From Nocardia thailandica NBRC 100428 (GTDB taxonomy: Bacteria > Actinomycetota > Actinomycetes > Mycobacteriales > Mycobacteriaceae), in the NCBI RefSeq assembly GCF_000308795.1, contig NZ_BAGK01000217.1, forward strand, positions 54,236 to 118,235: 64,000 nt of DNA, in the 5' to 3' direction. The notes under the pieces are model-generated. The model was not told the origin of the DNA. It searched no databases and saw only the letters and a list, made by a program, of their open reading frames with translations. Position 1 is the first letter of the stretch. Each line of letters begins with the position of its first letter. Positions 53,551 to 61,185 of the stretch are shown here, piece by piece. A program made the translations under genes and the position numbers.

Positions 53551-54426
53551 TCAGCGGTAGCGGCCGGCGGCCATGTCCTCGAGGCGCTTGATCCGTTCCG
53601 CCATCGGCGGGTGCGTGGAGAACCAGCGGGCCATGCGGTCTCCCGCGCGGAACGGGTTGGCGATCATCAGGTGGGATTCGCTGGTCAGCTGGGGTTCGGG
53701 GGGCAGGGGGGCGGCCTGCACGCCGCGCTCGATCTTGCGCAGGGCCGAGGCGAGGGCGAGCGGGTCGCCGGTGAGTTCGGCGCCGGACTGGTCGGCCTGG
53801 TACTCGCGGGAGCGGGAGACGGCGAGCTTGATCAGGCTCGCCGCGATCGGGCCGAGCAGCGAGACGAGCAGGACGCCGATGATGTTCGGACCCTGGCCGT
53901 CGCGGCCGCCGAAGGAGCTCGCGAAGAAGGCCAGGTTGGCCAGGCCGGAGATGACCGAGGCCAGGGCGCCCGCGACCGAGGAGATGAGGATGTCGCGGTT
54001 GTAGACGTGCGACAACTCGTGGCCGAGCACCGCGCGCAGTTCCCGCTCGTCGAGCAGGTTGAGGATGCCGCTGGTGCAGCAGACCGCGGCGTGACGCGGG
54101 TTGCGGCCGGTGGCGAACGCGTTGGGCGCGTTCGTCGGGCTGATGTAGAGCCGCGGCATGGGCTGGCGCGCGGTGGTGGCCAGCTCCCGCACGATGCGGT
54201 AGACGACCGGCGCCTCCAGCTCGGTGACCGGCTGGGCGTGCATGGCCCGCAGGGCGAGCTTGTCACTGTTGAAATAGGCGTAGGCGTTGACGCCGACGGC
54301 CAGCACGATCGAGATGATGAGGATGGTCGGGCTGCGGAACATCGCGCCGACCGCCACGATGAGTGCCGACATGCCGACCAGGAGCGCGAAGGTCTTGATC
54401 CCGTTCGCGTACCCGTGCCCGTGCAT
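53551..54426 (-). CDS. htpX: Protease HtpX homologue
   Basis: A 291-residue inner-membrane zinc metalloprotease (M48). Two N-terminal transmembrane segments precede the cytoplasmic HELSH site (136-140), with the third ligand Glu208 in SREYQADQSGAEL. Two further hydrophobic segments lie between them. It degrades misfolded membrane proteins. The MHGHGYANG start matches mycobacterial HtpX. It is adjacent to the polyprenyl synthase gene, as in Mycobacterium (Rv0562-Rv0563). Confidence 0.95.
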   Translation of the reverse strand: MHGHGYANGIKTFALLVGMSALIVAVGAMFRSPTILIISIVLAVGVNAYAYFNSDKLALRAMHAQPVTELEAPVVYRIVRELATTARQPMPRLYISPTNAPNAFATGRNPRHAAVCCTSGILNLLDERELRAVLGHELSHVYNRDILISSVAGALASVISGLANLAFFASSFGGRDGQGPNIIGVLLVSLLGPIAASLIKLAVSRSREYQADQSGAELTGDPLALASALRKIERGVQAAPLPPEPQLTSESHLMIANPFRAGDRMARWFSTHPPMAERIKRLEDMAAGRYR

Positions 54427-54503
54427 CTTCCTCCTCTGCGACCCCCGTCCCGTTGAGCTCCCGACGTGGGGTCAACGAACGAACGGCACAGACCGTTCCG
54501 CGG

Positions 54504-55526
54504 CTAGCCCACCCGCTCGATGGTGTAGCGGACCAGGCGGGTCAGCGCGTCGTTGGCGGGGCCCGCGGGCAGGGCCGCGAGCTCGGCGTCGGCGAGGTCG
54601 GCGTACTCGCGCAGCTTGGCCTTGGCCTCGGCCATCCCGGGCGAGCGGCGCAGCAGGGTGAGCGCCTCGGCGACCTCCGCGTCGGTCTCGAGCGGGTGGT
54701 CGAGCAGTTCGCGCAGCCGGTCGCTGTCGGGGCCCTCCCCGCGCAGCGCGTAGAGCACCGGCAGGGTGTGCACGCCCTCGCGCAGGTCGGTGCCGGGCGT
54801 CTTGCCCGACTGCTCGGACTCGGAGGCGATGTCGATGATGTCGTCGGAGATCTGGAAGGCGGTGCCGACGGCGTCGCCGAGGCGGGCCAGGCGCTCGACG
54901 TGCTCGGGGTCGCCGCCGGAGAAGGTGCCGCCGAAGCGTCCGGCGGCGGCGATCAGCGAGCCGGTCTTCTCCCAGACGACCTTCAGGTAGTGCTCGATCG
55001 GGTCCTGGGACTGCTTGGCGCCCATGGTTTCCCGCATCTGGCCGGTGACCAGCTCGGCGAAGGTCTCGGCGATGATGCGGACCGCGTCCGGGCCGAGGGT
55101 CGAGGTCAGGCGCGAGGCGTGGGCGAACAGGTAGTCGCCGGCCAGGATGGCGATGTTGTTGCCCCAGCGCGCGTTGACGCTGACCGCGCCCCGGCGCAGC
55201 GGGGCCTCGTCCATCACGTCGTCGTGGTACAGGGTGGCCAGGTGGACCAGTTCGACGACGGTGCCCGCGGTGACCAGGGCGGGGTCGGTCGGATGGGGGC
55301 CGAGCTGGCCGGTGAGGACGGTGAACAGCGGGCGGAACCGCTTGCCACCCGCCCTGGCGAGGTGCAGCGCCGCCTCCTGCAGGAACTCCTCGCCGTCGGA
55401 GAGCTCGTCGACCAGGAGCTGCTCGACCGCGGCGAGACCGTCGCGCACCGTGGCGGCGAGGGCCGGATCACCGAGGTCGACCCCGGCCACCACCGTGCTC
55501 TCGTCGCTCACAGCTGATGTGCTCAT
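54504..55526 (-). CDS. Long-chain polyprenyl diphosphate synthase (GrcC1-like)
   Basis: A 340-residue trans-isoprenyl synthase with both aspartate-rich motifs, DDVMD (102-106) and DDIID (228-232), and the GGKRFRPLF substrate loop. It lengthens farnesyl or geranylgeranyl diphosphate to the side chain of menaquinone, probably C40 in this group. The ATG at 55526 is chosen because the upstream extension is non-conserved. It is divergent from menJ, and menG lies 5 kb away, so the neighbourhood is for menaquinone synthesis. Confidence 0.92.
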   Translation of the reverse strand: MSTSAVSDESTVVAGVDLGDPALAATVRDGLAAVEQLLVDELSDGEEFLQEAALHLARAGGKRFRPLFTVLTGQLGPHPTDPALVTAGTVVELVHLATLYHDDVMDEAPLRRGAVSVNARWGNNIAILAGDYLFAHASRLTSTLGPDAVRIIAETFAELVTGQMRETMGAKQSQDPIEHYLKVVWEKTGSLIAAAGRFGGTFSGGDPEHVERLARLGDAVGTAFQISDDIIDIASESEQSGKTPGTDLREGVHTLPVLYALRGEGPDSDRLRELLDHPLETDAEVAEALTLLRRSPGMAEAKAKLREYADLADAELAALPAGPANDALTRLVRYTIERVG

Positions 55527-55631
55527 TTCTTCTCCCAGCGATGCGTCCGACCCCGACGGGTAGCAACCTAGCGTGTTTGCACGGTGTACCCGACACTCTG
55601 ACACAGGCGGCGAGGGTGCCAGTATTGAGCC

Positions 55632-56894
55632 ATGGGTTCACCGGATGCCTCGACCGACCACGACACCATCCTGCCCGCGAGCGTGGAAGTGCTGGTGGTG
55701 GGCGCCGGACCGGCGGGTTCGGCGTCGGCGGCGTGGGCCGCGCGGGCCGGACGCGATGTGCTGCTGCTGGATTCGGCGGTGTTCCCCCGGGACAAGACCT
55801 GTGGCGACGGCCTCACTCCCCGGGCCACCGCCGAGCTCGAACACCTGGGTCTGGGCGAGTGGGTGCGCGCGCACACGGTCAACCACGGGTTGCGGATGGC
55901 CGGGTTCGGCCGGGAGGCGCTGCTGCCCTGGCCCGGCGGGTCCTTCCCGACCTACGGAAGTGCCGTCGCCCGAACCGAACTCGACGACATGCTGCGCCAG
56001 ACCGCGATCAAGTCCGGCGCCGGGATGGTCGACGGCGCCAAGGTCACCGAGGTGCACCGCGACGGCGACCGGGTCACCGGGGTGACGGTCCGGATCGGCG
56101 ACGCCGCCCACACCGTGCGCTGCGCGGTGCTGATCGTGGCCGACGGTGTCCGCTCCCCCGTCGGCAAGCAGCTGGGCCGCGCCTGGCACCGGCGGTTCGC
56201 CTACGGCACCGCCGCGCGCGCCTACATCCGGTCCGGCCGCAGCGACGATCAGTGGATCTCGTCACATCTCGAGCTGCGCAACGCGGCGGGCGAGCTGGTG
56301 CCCGGCTACGGCTGGGTGTTCCCGCTGGGCAACGGCGAGGTCAACATCGGTGTCGGTTCGCTGGCCACCGAGGCGCGGCCCTCCCACATCGCGCTCAAGC
56401 CGCTGCTCGAGCACTACACCGCGCTGCGCCGGGAGGAATGGGAGTTCACCGGCGAGCTGCGGGCGGTGGCCTCGGCGCTGCTGCCGATGGGCGGGGCGGT
56501 GTCGAACGTGGCCGGGCGCAACTGGGCGCTGGTCGGCGACGCCGCCGGCTGCGTCAACCCGCTCAACGGCGAGGGCATCGACTACGGCCTGGAGGGCGGC
56601 CACATGCTGTCCGAGCTGCTGGACGAGGACCTGGGCGCGGTGTGGCCGCAGCGGCTGCGCGAGCGCTACGGGCGGACGTTCTCGGTGGCCAGGCGGATCG
56701 CGGGCCTGGCCACCCATCCGCGCATGGTGCCGTTGGGCGGGCCGCCGGTCATGCGCTCGAAGTACCTGCAGCGCACCGCGGTCCGTGTGATGGGCAATCT
56801 GGTGACCGACGAGGACGCCGACCTGACCGCCCGGCTGTGGCGGACCGCGGGCCGTGCCTCGCTGCGCGCCGACGAGCGTCCCCCGTTCAGCTGA
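55632..56894 (+). CDS. menJ: Menaquinone reductase MenJ (geranylgeranyl reductase family)
   Basis: A 420-residue FAD enzyme that saturates one isoprene unit of the menaquinone side chain. VLVVGAGPAGSASAAWAARAG binds FAD. The GGR-family motif RDKTCGDGLTPRA is at residues 55-67, and LVGDAAGCVNPLNGEGIDYGLEGG is the second FAD site. It matches mycobacterial Rv0561c in context, divergent from the polyprenyl synthase gene. The AraC-type gene starts four bases after its stop. Confidence 0.9.
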   Translation: MGSPDASTDHDTILPASVEVLVVGAGPAGSASAAWAARAGRDVLLLDSAVFPRDKTCGDGLTPRATAELEHLGLGEWVRAHTVNHGLRMAGFGREALLPWPGGSFPTYGSAVARTELDDMLRQTAIKSGAGMVDGAKVTEVHRDGDRVTGVTVRIGDAAHTVRCAVLIVADGVRSPVGKQLGRAWHRRFAYGTAARAYIRSGRSDDQWISSHLELRNAAGELVPGYGWVFPLGNGEVNIGVGSLATEARPSHIALKPLLEHYTALRREEWEFTGELRAVASALLPMGGAVSNVAGRNWALVGDAAGCVNPLNGEGIDYGLEGGHMLSELLDEDLGAVWPQRLRERYGRTFSVARRIAGLATHPRMVPLGGPPVMRSKYLQRTAVRVMGNLVTDEDADLTARLWRTAGRASLRADERPPFS

Positions 56895-56898
56895 GCCG

Positions 56899-57357
56899 AT
56901 GACCGCCGCAGGCCGTCCCGTGCTCGCGCTGCTGCCGCATCTGCGGCGCGCGCGCGACCTCGCCGACCGGCAGTACGCCGAGCCCCTCGACCTGGACGCG
57001 CTGGCCGCGGCGGCCGGGGTGTCGAAGTACCACTTCCTGCGGGCCTTCGCCGCCGTGTACGGGCGCACCCCGGCGGCATACCTGGCCGAGCGGCGGATCG
57101 AGCGGGCCCAGGACCTGCTGCGGGCGACGAATCTGACCGTGACCGAGGTGTGCATGCTGGTCGGCTACACCTCGCTGGGGTCGTTCAGCCGCAAGTTCCG
57201 CGCGCTTGTCGGGGTCGCGCCGAGCGAGTACCAGGCGAAGTTCGCCGACGGCGCGCCGCACATCCCCGGCTGCTACGTCTTCATGCACGGACTCTCCGAC
57301 CGGGCCCCGCGCGACACCGCAATTTCGGAGAAGCGCGGTGGACCCGAGCACGCCTAA
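56899..57357 (+). CDS. Short AraC-type transcriptional regulator
   Basis: A 152-residue protein consisting mainly of the AraC DNA-binding domain. LDLDALAAAAGVSKYHFLRAFAAVYGRTPAAYLAERRIERAQDLL and LTVTEVCMLVGYTSLGSFSRKFRALVGVAPSEYQ are the two helix-turn-helix units. The C-terminal tail of about 45 residues has no known domain. It is four bases after menJ and ten bases before a VOC gene; AraC/VOC pairs of this type are common in actinobacteria, so the regulator probably controls the VOC protein. Confidence 0.87.
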   Translation: MTAAGRPVLALLPHLRRARDLADRQYAEPLDLDALAAAAGVSKYHFLRAFAAVYGRTPAAYLAERRIERAQDLLRATNLTVTEVCMLVGYTSLGSFSRKFRALVGVAPSEYQAKFADGAPHIPGCYVFMHGLSDRAPRDTAISEKRGGPEHA

Positions 57358-57367
57358 CGTCGGGATC

Positions 57368-57787
57368 ATGACGACGATCAGCAACATCTCCCTGGTCACG
57401 GTGTACGTGACCGATCAGGACGAGTCCAAGCGGTGGTACATCGACAAGCTCGGTTTCGTCGAGACCGCCGACGTGAGCATGGGCGACAACGGGTTCCGCT
57501 GGGTCACCGTGGCCCACCCCGACCACCCCGAGCTCGAGGTCACCCTGATGGTGCCCGGTCCCCCGCTGACCGAGGACCTCGCCGAGTCCATCCGCCGCGC
57601 CCTGGCCGACGGCACCCACGGCGCCCTCGGCCTGAACACCCCCGACATCGCCAAGACCTACGAGGACCTCACCGCCAAGGGCGTCGAGTTCATCCAGCCC
57701 CCCGCCGAACGCCCCTACGGCACGGAGGCGATCATCCGCGACAACTCCGGCAACTGGCTGGTCCTGGTCCAGCCGGCCGCGCGCTGA
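57368..57787 (+). CDS. VOC family (glyoxalase/bleomycin-resistance fold) protein
   Basis: A 139-residue vicinal-oxygen-chelate protein. ISLVTVYVTDQDESKRWYIDKLGFVETADV is the conserved first module, and IIRDNSGNWLVLVQP holds the usual metal-proximal end. Substrate is unknown; candidates are dioxygenase, lyase or drug-binding roles. It is translated as the last gene of menJ-araC-voc. Confidence 0.87.
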   Translation: MTTISNISLVTVYVTDQDESKRWYIDKLGFVETADVSMGDNGFRWVTVAHPDHPELEVTLMVPGPPLTEDLAESIRRALADGTHGALGLNTPDIAKTYEDLTAKGVEFIQPPAERPYGTEAIIRDNSGNWLVLVQPAAR

Positions 57788-57855
57788 CGCCGGGAGATCC
57801 CGGCCCCGACCCGAGAACCACGCGCAGCCCCCGGTGCGCTACCCACCCCCGCCAC

Positions 57856-58006
57856 GACGGGCCGACCCCGAGGAGGCCCCGCCGCGCAGCGGCGGTCGCG
57901 GCCGCCCCGACGAAAAGAGACCCGAGACAATGCGCCGAAGGCGCGAGTATCGGGTCTCTTTTCGTCGGGGCCCGAAGGGCCGCGACTCGAGCGCGCCGGC
58001 GCTCCA
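57856..58006. repeat. Dispersed terminator-associated repeat, copy 3 (complete)
   Basis: Module A (57856-57887) and module B (57967-58006) match copy 1 at 32 of 32 and 39 of 40 bases. Between them lies a large hairpin: 57908-57925 pairs perfectly with 57950-57967 (18 bp), and the loop contains an inner stem GCGCC/GGCGC. The element fills the space between the convergent VOC and DUF2505 genes, and the hairpin is a strong bidirectional terminator. Confidence 0.85.
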
Positions 58007-58010
58007 CGCC

Positions 58011-58505
58011 TCAGCGCGAGAACACGCCCTCGAAGAACTTGCGTTCGCTGTTGAGGACGCGCTGGTGCAGCTGTTCGGCCAGCGGTTCGATGGCACCGCC
58101 GACCAGCGGGACCTTCACGGTGACCGTGCCGACGACCTCGATCTCGCTGCCTTCGGCGGTCGGGCGCAGTTCGTAGGTGCCCGACATCTCGGTGGTGATG
58201 CCGCCGGTGCGGCCGGTGAAGGTGCCCTTGGCGACCTCTCCGGACAGCGGGCTCCAGTCGTCGACGCGTTCGAGGACCAGGTCGCTCTTGAGGACCTTGC
58301 GGACCAGCGCGGGCACCTTGTCCGGGCCGGGCTTCTCGGTCATGCGCAGGTGGATGGAGTCGGGTCCCTGGGGATGGGACAGCTCGAGGGTGGCGGTATC
58401 GGCGCCGGCGAAGCGTTCCTGCCAGACGGCATCGTCGACGAGTGCCCGGTGGAGATCTTCGACCGGGACGGTGTAGGGCACGGTGAAGCTGAATTTTCGG
58501 GACAT
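58011..58505 (-). CDS. DUF2505 domain protein (SRPBCC-like)
   Basis: A 164-residue protein starting MSRKFSFTVPYTVPVEDLHRALVDDAVWQERFAG, the usual START-like beginning of DUF2505. The end LNSERKFFEGVFSR is also typical, and the middle shows alternating strands. The family is almost limited to actinobacteria and has no assigned function; a hydrophobic ligand is likely from the fold. It is divergent from the DUF3592 gene. The ATG at 58505 is preferred because the longer frame overlaps that gene. Confidence 0.8.
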   Translation of the reverse strand: MSRKFSFTVPYTVPVEDLHRALVDDAVWQERFAGADTATLELSHPQGPDSIHLRMTEKPGPDKVPALVRKVLKSDLVLERVDDWSPLSGEVAKGTFTGRTGGITTEMSGTYELRPTAEGSEIEVVGTVTVKVPLVGGAIEPLAEQLHQRVLNSERKFFEGVFSR

Positions 58506-58545
58506 GGGCGCACAGGCTAGCGCAGCCGGCGGATAGGGTGGGGCC

Positions 58546-58986
58546 GTGTCGGAAACCAGTCGGTCGCCCAGGCGGACCACGCGCCTGCGACGGGCGATCA
58601 AGGGGGTCTGGATCGCCGCGACCGTGGTCAGCGTGCTGATGGTGTTGCTGGTGCTGGCGGCGTGGCGCAACGACTACGAGATCGAGCACAATCTCGGCAC
58701 GACCTCCGGGGAGGTCATCTTCGCGGGGCGGCTGCGGTCCACCGTGGCCTACGTGACCCCGGACGGCGCGACCCACAATCCGAAGGTCGGCATCCTGTAT
58801 CCGACCAATCTGACCGCGGGCCAGCGGATCAACGTGGAGTACAGCCGCAAGGACCCGGATCTGGTGCGGGTCGCCGGGCGCGACGCCTCGGTGGCGGTGA
58901 TCCCGGCGGCCTCGGTCATCGTGGTGGCCTGGCTGATCGCGTTGCCGGTGCTGTGGCTGCTGCGGCGCAGGCGGGAAACGGCCTGA
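58546..58986 (+). CDS. DUF3592-type two-helix membrane protein
   Basis: A 146-residue protein with an N-terminal transmembrane helix (WIAATVVSVLMVLLVLAAW) and a C-terminal one (VIPAASVIVVAWLIALPVLWLL). Between them is an extracytoplasmic beta domain (TSGEVIFAGRLRSTVAYVTPDG to INVEYSRKDPDLVRVAG) typical of DUF3592. Its position before mgtA equals that of mycobacterial Rv0556. Function unknown; a role in envelope assembly is possible by association. Confidence 0.8.
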   Translation: MSETSRSPRRTTRLRRAIKGVWIAATVVSVLMVLLVLAAWRNDYEIEHNLGTTSGEVIFAGRLRSTVAYVTPDGATHNPKVGILYPTNLTAGQRINVEYSRKDPDLVRVAGRDASVAVIPAASVIVVAWLIALPVLWLLRRRRETA

Positions 58987-59063
58987 CGCGAGTTCGCCAG
59001 AACTTCGCCTCGACTTCACGTCGTCGTGGGTGGGTGTCGCGCCGCGGCGGTCACCCTGACAGT

Positions 59064-60209
59064 GTGCGCGTAGCCATCGTCTCGGAGTCCTTCCTGCCGA
59101 ACATGAACGGCGTGGTGAATTCCGTGCTGCGGGTCCTCGACCATCTCGAGCGGCACGGTCACGAGGCGCTGATCGTCGCCCCGGACACCGTGCGGGGCGA
59201 GCCGCCCGCGCCCGGCGTCCACGGCCGTTTCCGGGTGCACCGGGTGCCCGCGGTGATGGTGCCGAAGGTGAGTTCGCTGCCGGTCGGCCTGCCGCAGCCG
59301 GGGATCACCGCGGCCATCGCCGCGTTCGACGCCGACGTCGTCCATCTGGCCTCGCCGTTCCTGCTCGGCGCGGGCGGGCTGGCGGCCGCGACCCGGCTGG
59401 ATCTGCCGACGGTCGCGGTGTACCAGACCGATGTGGCCGGCTTCGCGAAGAGCTACGGCCTCGGGCTGGCCTCGCGGGCGGCCTGGGCGTGGACGCGGCG
59501 CATCCACGAGGGCGCGACCCGCACGCTTGCCCCATCCTCGGCGGCGGCGGAAGACCTGGCGGCGCACGGCGTTCCGCGGGTGCATCGCTGGGGCCGCGGC
59601 GTCGACATCGACCGCTTCACCCCGCAGGCCCGGTCGGCCGCGCTGCGCGAGTCCTGGCTGGGGTCGCGCGCCGACCGGCTGGTGGTCGGCTTCGTCGGCA
59701 GGCTCGCGCCGGAGAAGCATGTCGAACGGCTGGCGGTGCTGGCCGCCGATCCGGCGGTGCAGCTGGTGGTGGTGGGCGGCGGGCCCGAGCGGGACCGGCT
59801 GGCCGCGCTGCTGCCGGGCGCGGTGTTCACCGGGGAACTCGGCGGCGACGAGCTGGCCCGCCACTACGCGAGCCTGGACGTGATGGTCCATCCCGGCGAG
59901 CACGAGACCTTCTGTCAGGGCGTGCAGGAGGCGCTGTCCTCGGGTGTGCCGGTCATCGGGCCGGACGCGGGCGGCCCGCGGGATCTGATCGCGCACTGCC
60001 GCAACGGCTATCTGCTGCCGGTCGACCGGTTCACCGAGCTGCTGCCCAGCGCGGTGCACGCGTTGCGCGATCCCGCGCAGCGAGCCCGGTTCGCCGCGGC
60101 GGCGCGCAAGTCGGTGCTGCACCGCACGTGGCCCGCGATCTGCGGCGAGCTGATGACCCACTACGCCGCGGTCACGGGGCGGCGGACCGGGTTGTCGCAC
60201 ACCGCCTGA
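59064..60209 (+). CDS. mgtA: GDP-mannose-dependent alpha-mannosyltransferase MgtA
   Basis: A 381-residue GT4 glycosyltransferase with two Rossmann halves. VRVAIVSESFLPNMNGVVNSVLRVLDHLERHGHEALIVAPD is the acceptor half. GFVGRLAPEKHVERL, GGGPERDRL and the EX7E-like HETFCQGVQEALSSGVPVIGPDAGGPRDLI form the nucleotide-sugar half. It matches Rv0557 in synteny, next to menG and the DUF3592 gene. The enzyme transfers mannose to glycolipid anchors for lipomannan-like glycans at the inner membrane. The GTG at 59064 is chosen because the fold starts there. Confidence 0.88.
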   Translation: MRVAIVSESFLPNMNGVVNSVLRVLDHLERHGHEALIVAPDTVRGEPPAPGVHGRFRVHRVPAVMVPKVSSLPVGLPQPGITAAIAAFDADVVHLASPFLLGAGGLAAATRLDLPTVAVYQTDVAGFAKSYGLGLASRAAWAWTRRIHEGATRTLAPSSAAAEDLAAHGVPRVHRWGRGVDIDRFTPQARSAALRESWLGSRADRLVVGFVGRLAPEKHVERLAVLAADPAVQLVVVGGGPERDRLAALLPGAVFTGELGGDELARHYASLDVMVHPGEHETFCQGVQEALSSGVPVIGPDAGGPRDLIAHCRNGYLLPVDRFTELLPSAVHALRDPAQRARFAAAARKSVLHRTWPAICGELMTHYAAVTGRRTGLSHTA

Positions 60210-60287
60210 CCGGCGGCCGGCGGGCGTGACGGACGACGCGGCACCCGTGGGCGACACCGGCGGGAAAACACCATAAGCTCGGGCCCT

Positions 60288-61001
60288 GTGGCGACAATGA
60301 AGCAGTCCGATCAGGTCCGTGCCTCGCTGGACAAGCAACCGCACGAAGTCGCGTCGATGTTCGACGGCGTTGCGCAGCGCTACGACATCACCAACACCGT
60401 GATCTCGGCCGGTCAGGACCGGTACTGGCGCTGGGCGACCCGGCGGGCGCTGGCGTTGCGGCCCGGTGAGCGGGTGCTCGACCTGGCCGCGGGGACCGGG
60501 GTGTCCACCGTGGAGCTGGGCAAGTCCGGCGCCTGGTGTGTGGCGACGGACTTCTCGCAGGGCATGCTGGCCGCGGGCCGGTTCCGGCAGGTGCCGATGG
60601 TGGCCGGGGACGCGATGGCGCTGCCGTTCGCCGACGACTCCTTCGACGCGGTGACCATCTCCTTCGGCCTGCGCAATGTCGCCGACATCGACGTGGCGCT
60701 GCGGGAGATGCTGCGGGTGACCAAGCCGGGCGGGCGGCTGGTGGTCTCGGAGTTCTCCACGCCGGTGTTCGCGCCGTTCCGCACCGTGTACATGGAGTAT
60801 CTGATGAAGGCGCTGCCGCGGGTGGCGCGCGCGGTCAGTTCGAACCCGGACGCCTACGTCTACCTCGCCGAGTCCATCCGCGCGTGGCCGAACCAGCGCA
60901 GGCTGGCCCGGCGTATCGCCGACGCGGGCTGGGGTTCGGTGCAGTGGCGCGACCTGACCGGCGGCGTGGTGGCCCTGCACCGGGCCTACAAGCTGGCCTG
61001 A
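60288..61001 (+). CDS. menG: Demethylmenaquinone methyltransferase
   Basis: A 237-residue SAM-dependent enzyme that makes the last step of menaquinone synthesis. QPHEVASMFDGVAQRYDITNTVISAGQDRYWR is the UbiE/MenG signature. VLDLAAGTG (63-71) binds SAM, and RVTKPGGRLVVSEFSTP plus the C-terminal GGVVALHRAYK complete the family pattern. It starts with GTG. Together with the polyprenyl synthase and menJ genes it makes this a menaquinone locus. Confidence 0.95.
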   Translation: MATMKQSDQVRASLDKQPHEVASMFDGVAQRYDITNTVISAGQDRYWRWATRRALALRPGERVLDLAAGTGVSTVELGKSGAWCVATDFSQGMLAAGRFRQVPMVAGDAMALPFADDSFDAVTISFGLRNVADIDVALREMLRVTKPGGRLVVSEFSTPVFAPFRTVYMEYLMKALPRVARAVSSNPDAYVYLAESIRAWPNQRRLARRIADAGWGSVQWRDLTGGVVALHRAYKLA

Positions 61002-61090
61002 GCCGCGGTGATACCGCTCACTGCGCCGCCCGCCGGGCGGTGCGGTCGGCGGCGGCACAGCCCCTGATCAGGGGCGATATCGCGGCCGTT

Positions 61091-61141
61091 CCTCACCGCC
61101 GGAGATCTCGGCGGTGAGGTCGAATGTCACCTGGACATAAC
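61091..61141 (+). promoter_or_regulatory. Hairpin and GlnR-like box upstream of the nitrate reductase gene
   Basis: CCTCACCGCCG (61091-61101) pairs with 61109-61119 around a seven-base loop. Just downstream GTCAC and ATAAC give an AC-nine-base-AC spacing (61129-61130 and 61140-61141), as in actinobacterial GlnR sites. It lies about 45 bases before the start codon. Confidence 0.4.
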
Positions 61142-61185
61142 TTCCGGTAAATCGACCGCAACTCCGGATGCGGATCATCGGAACC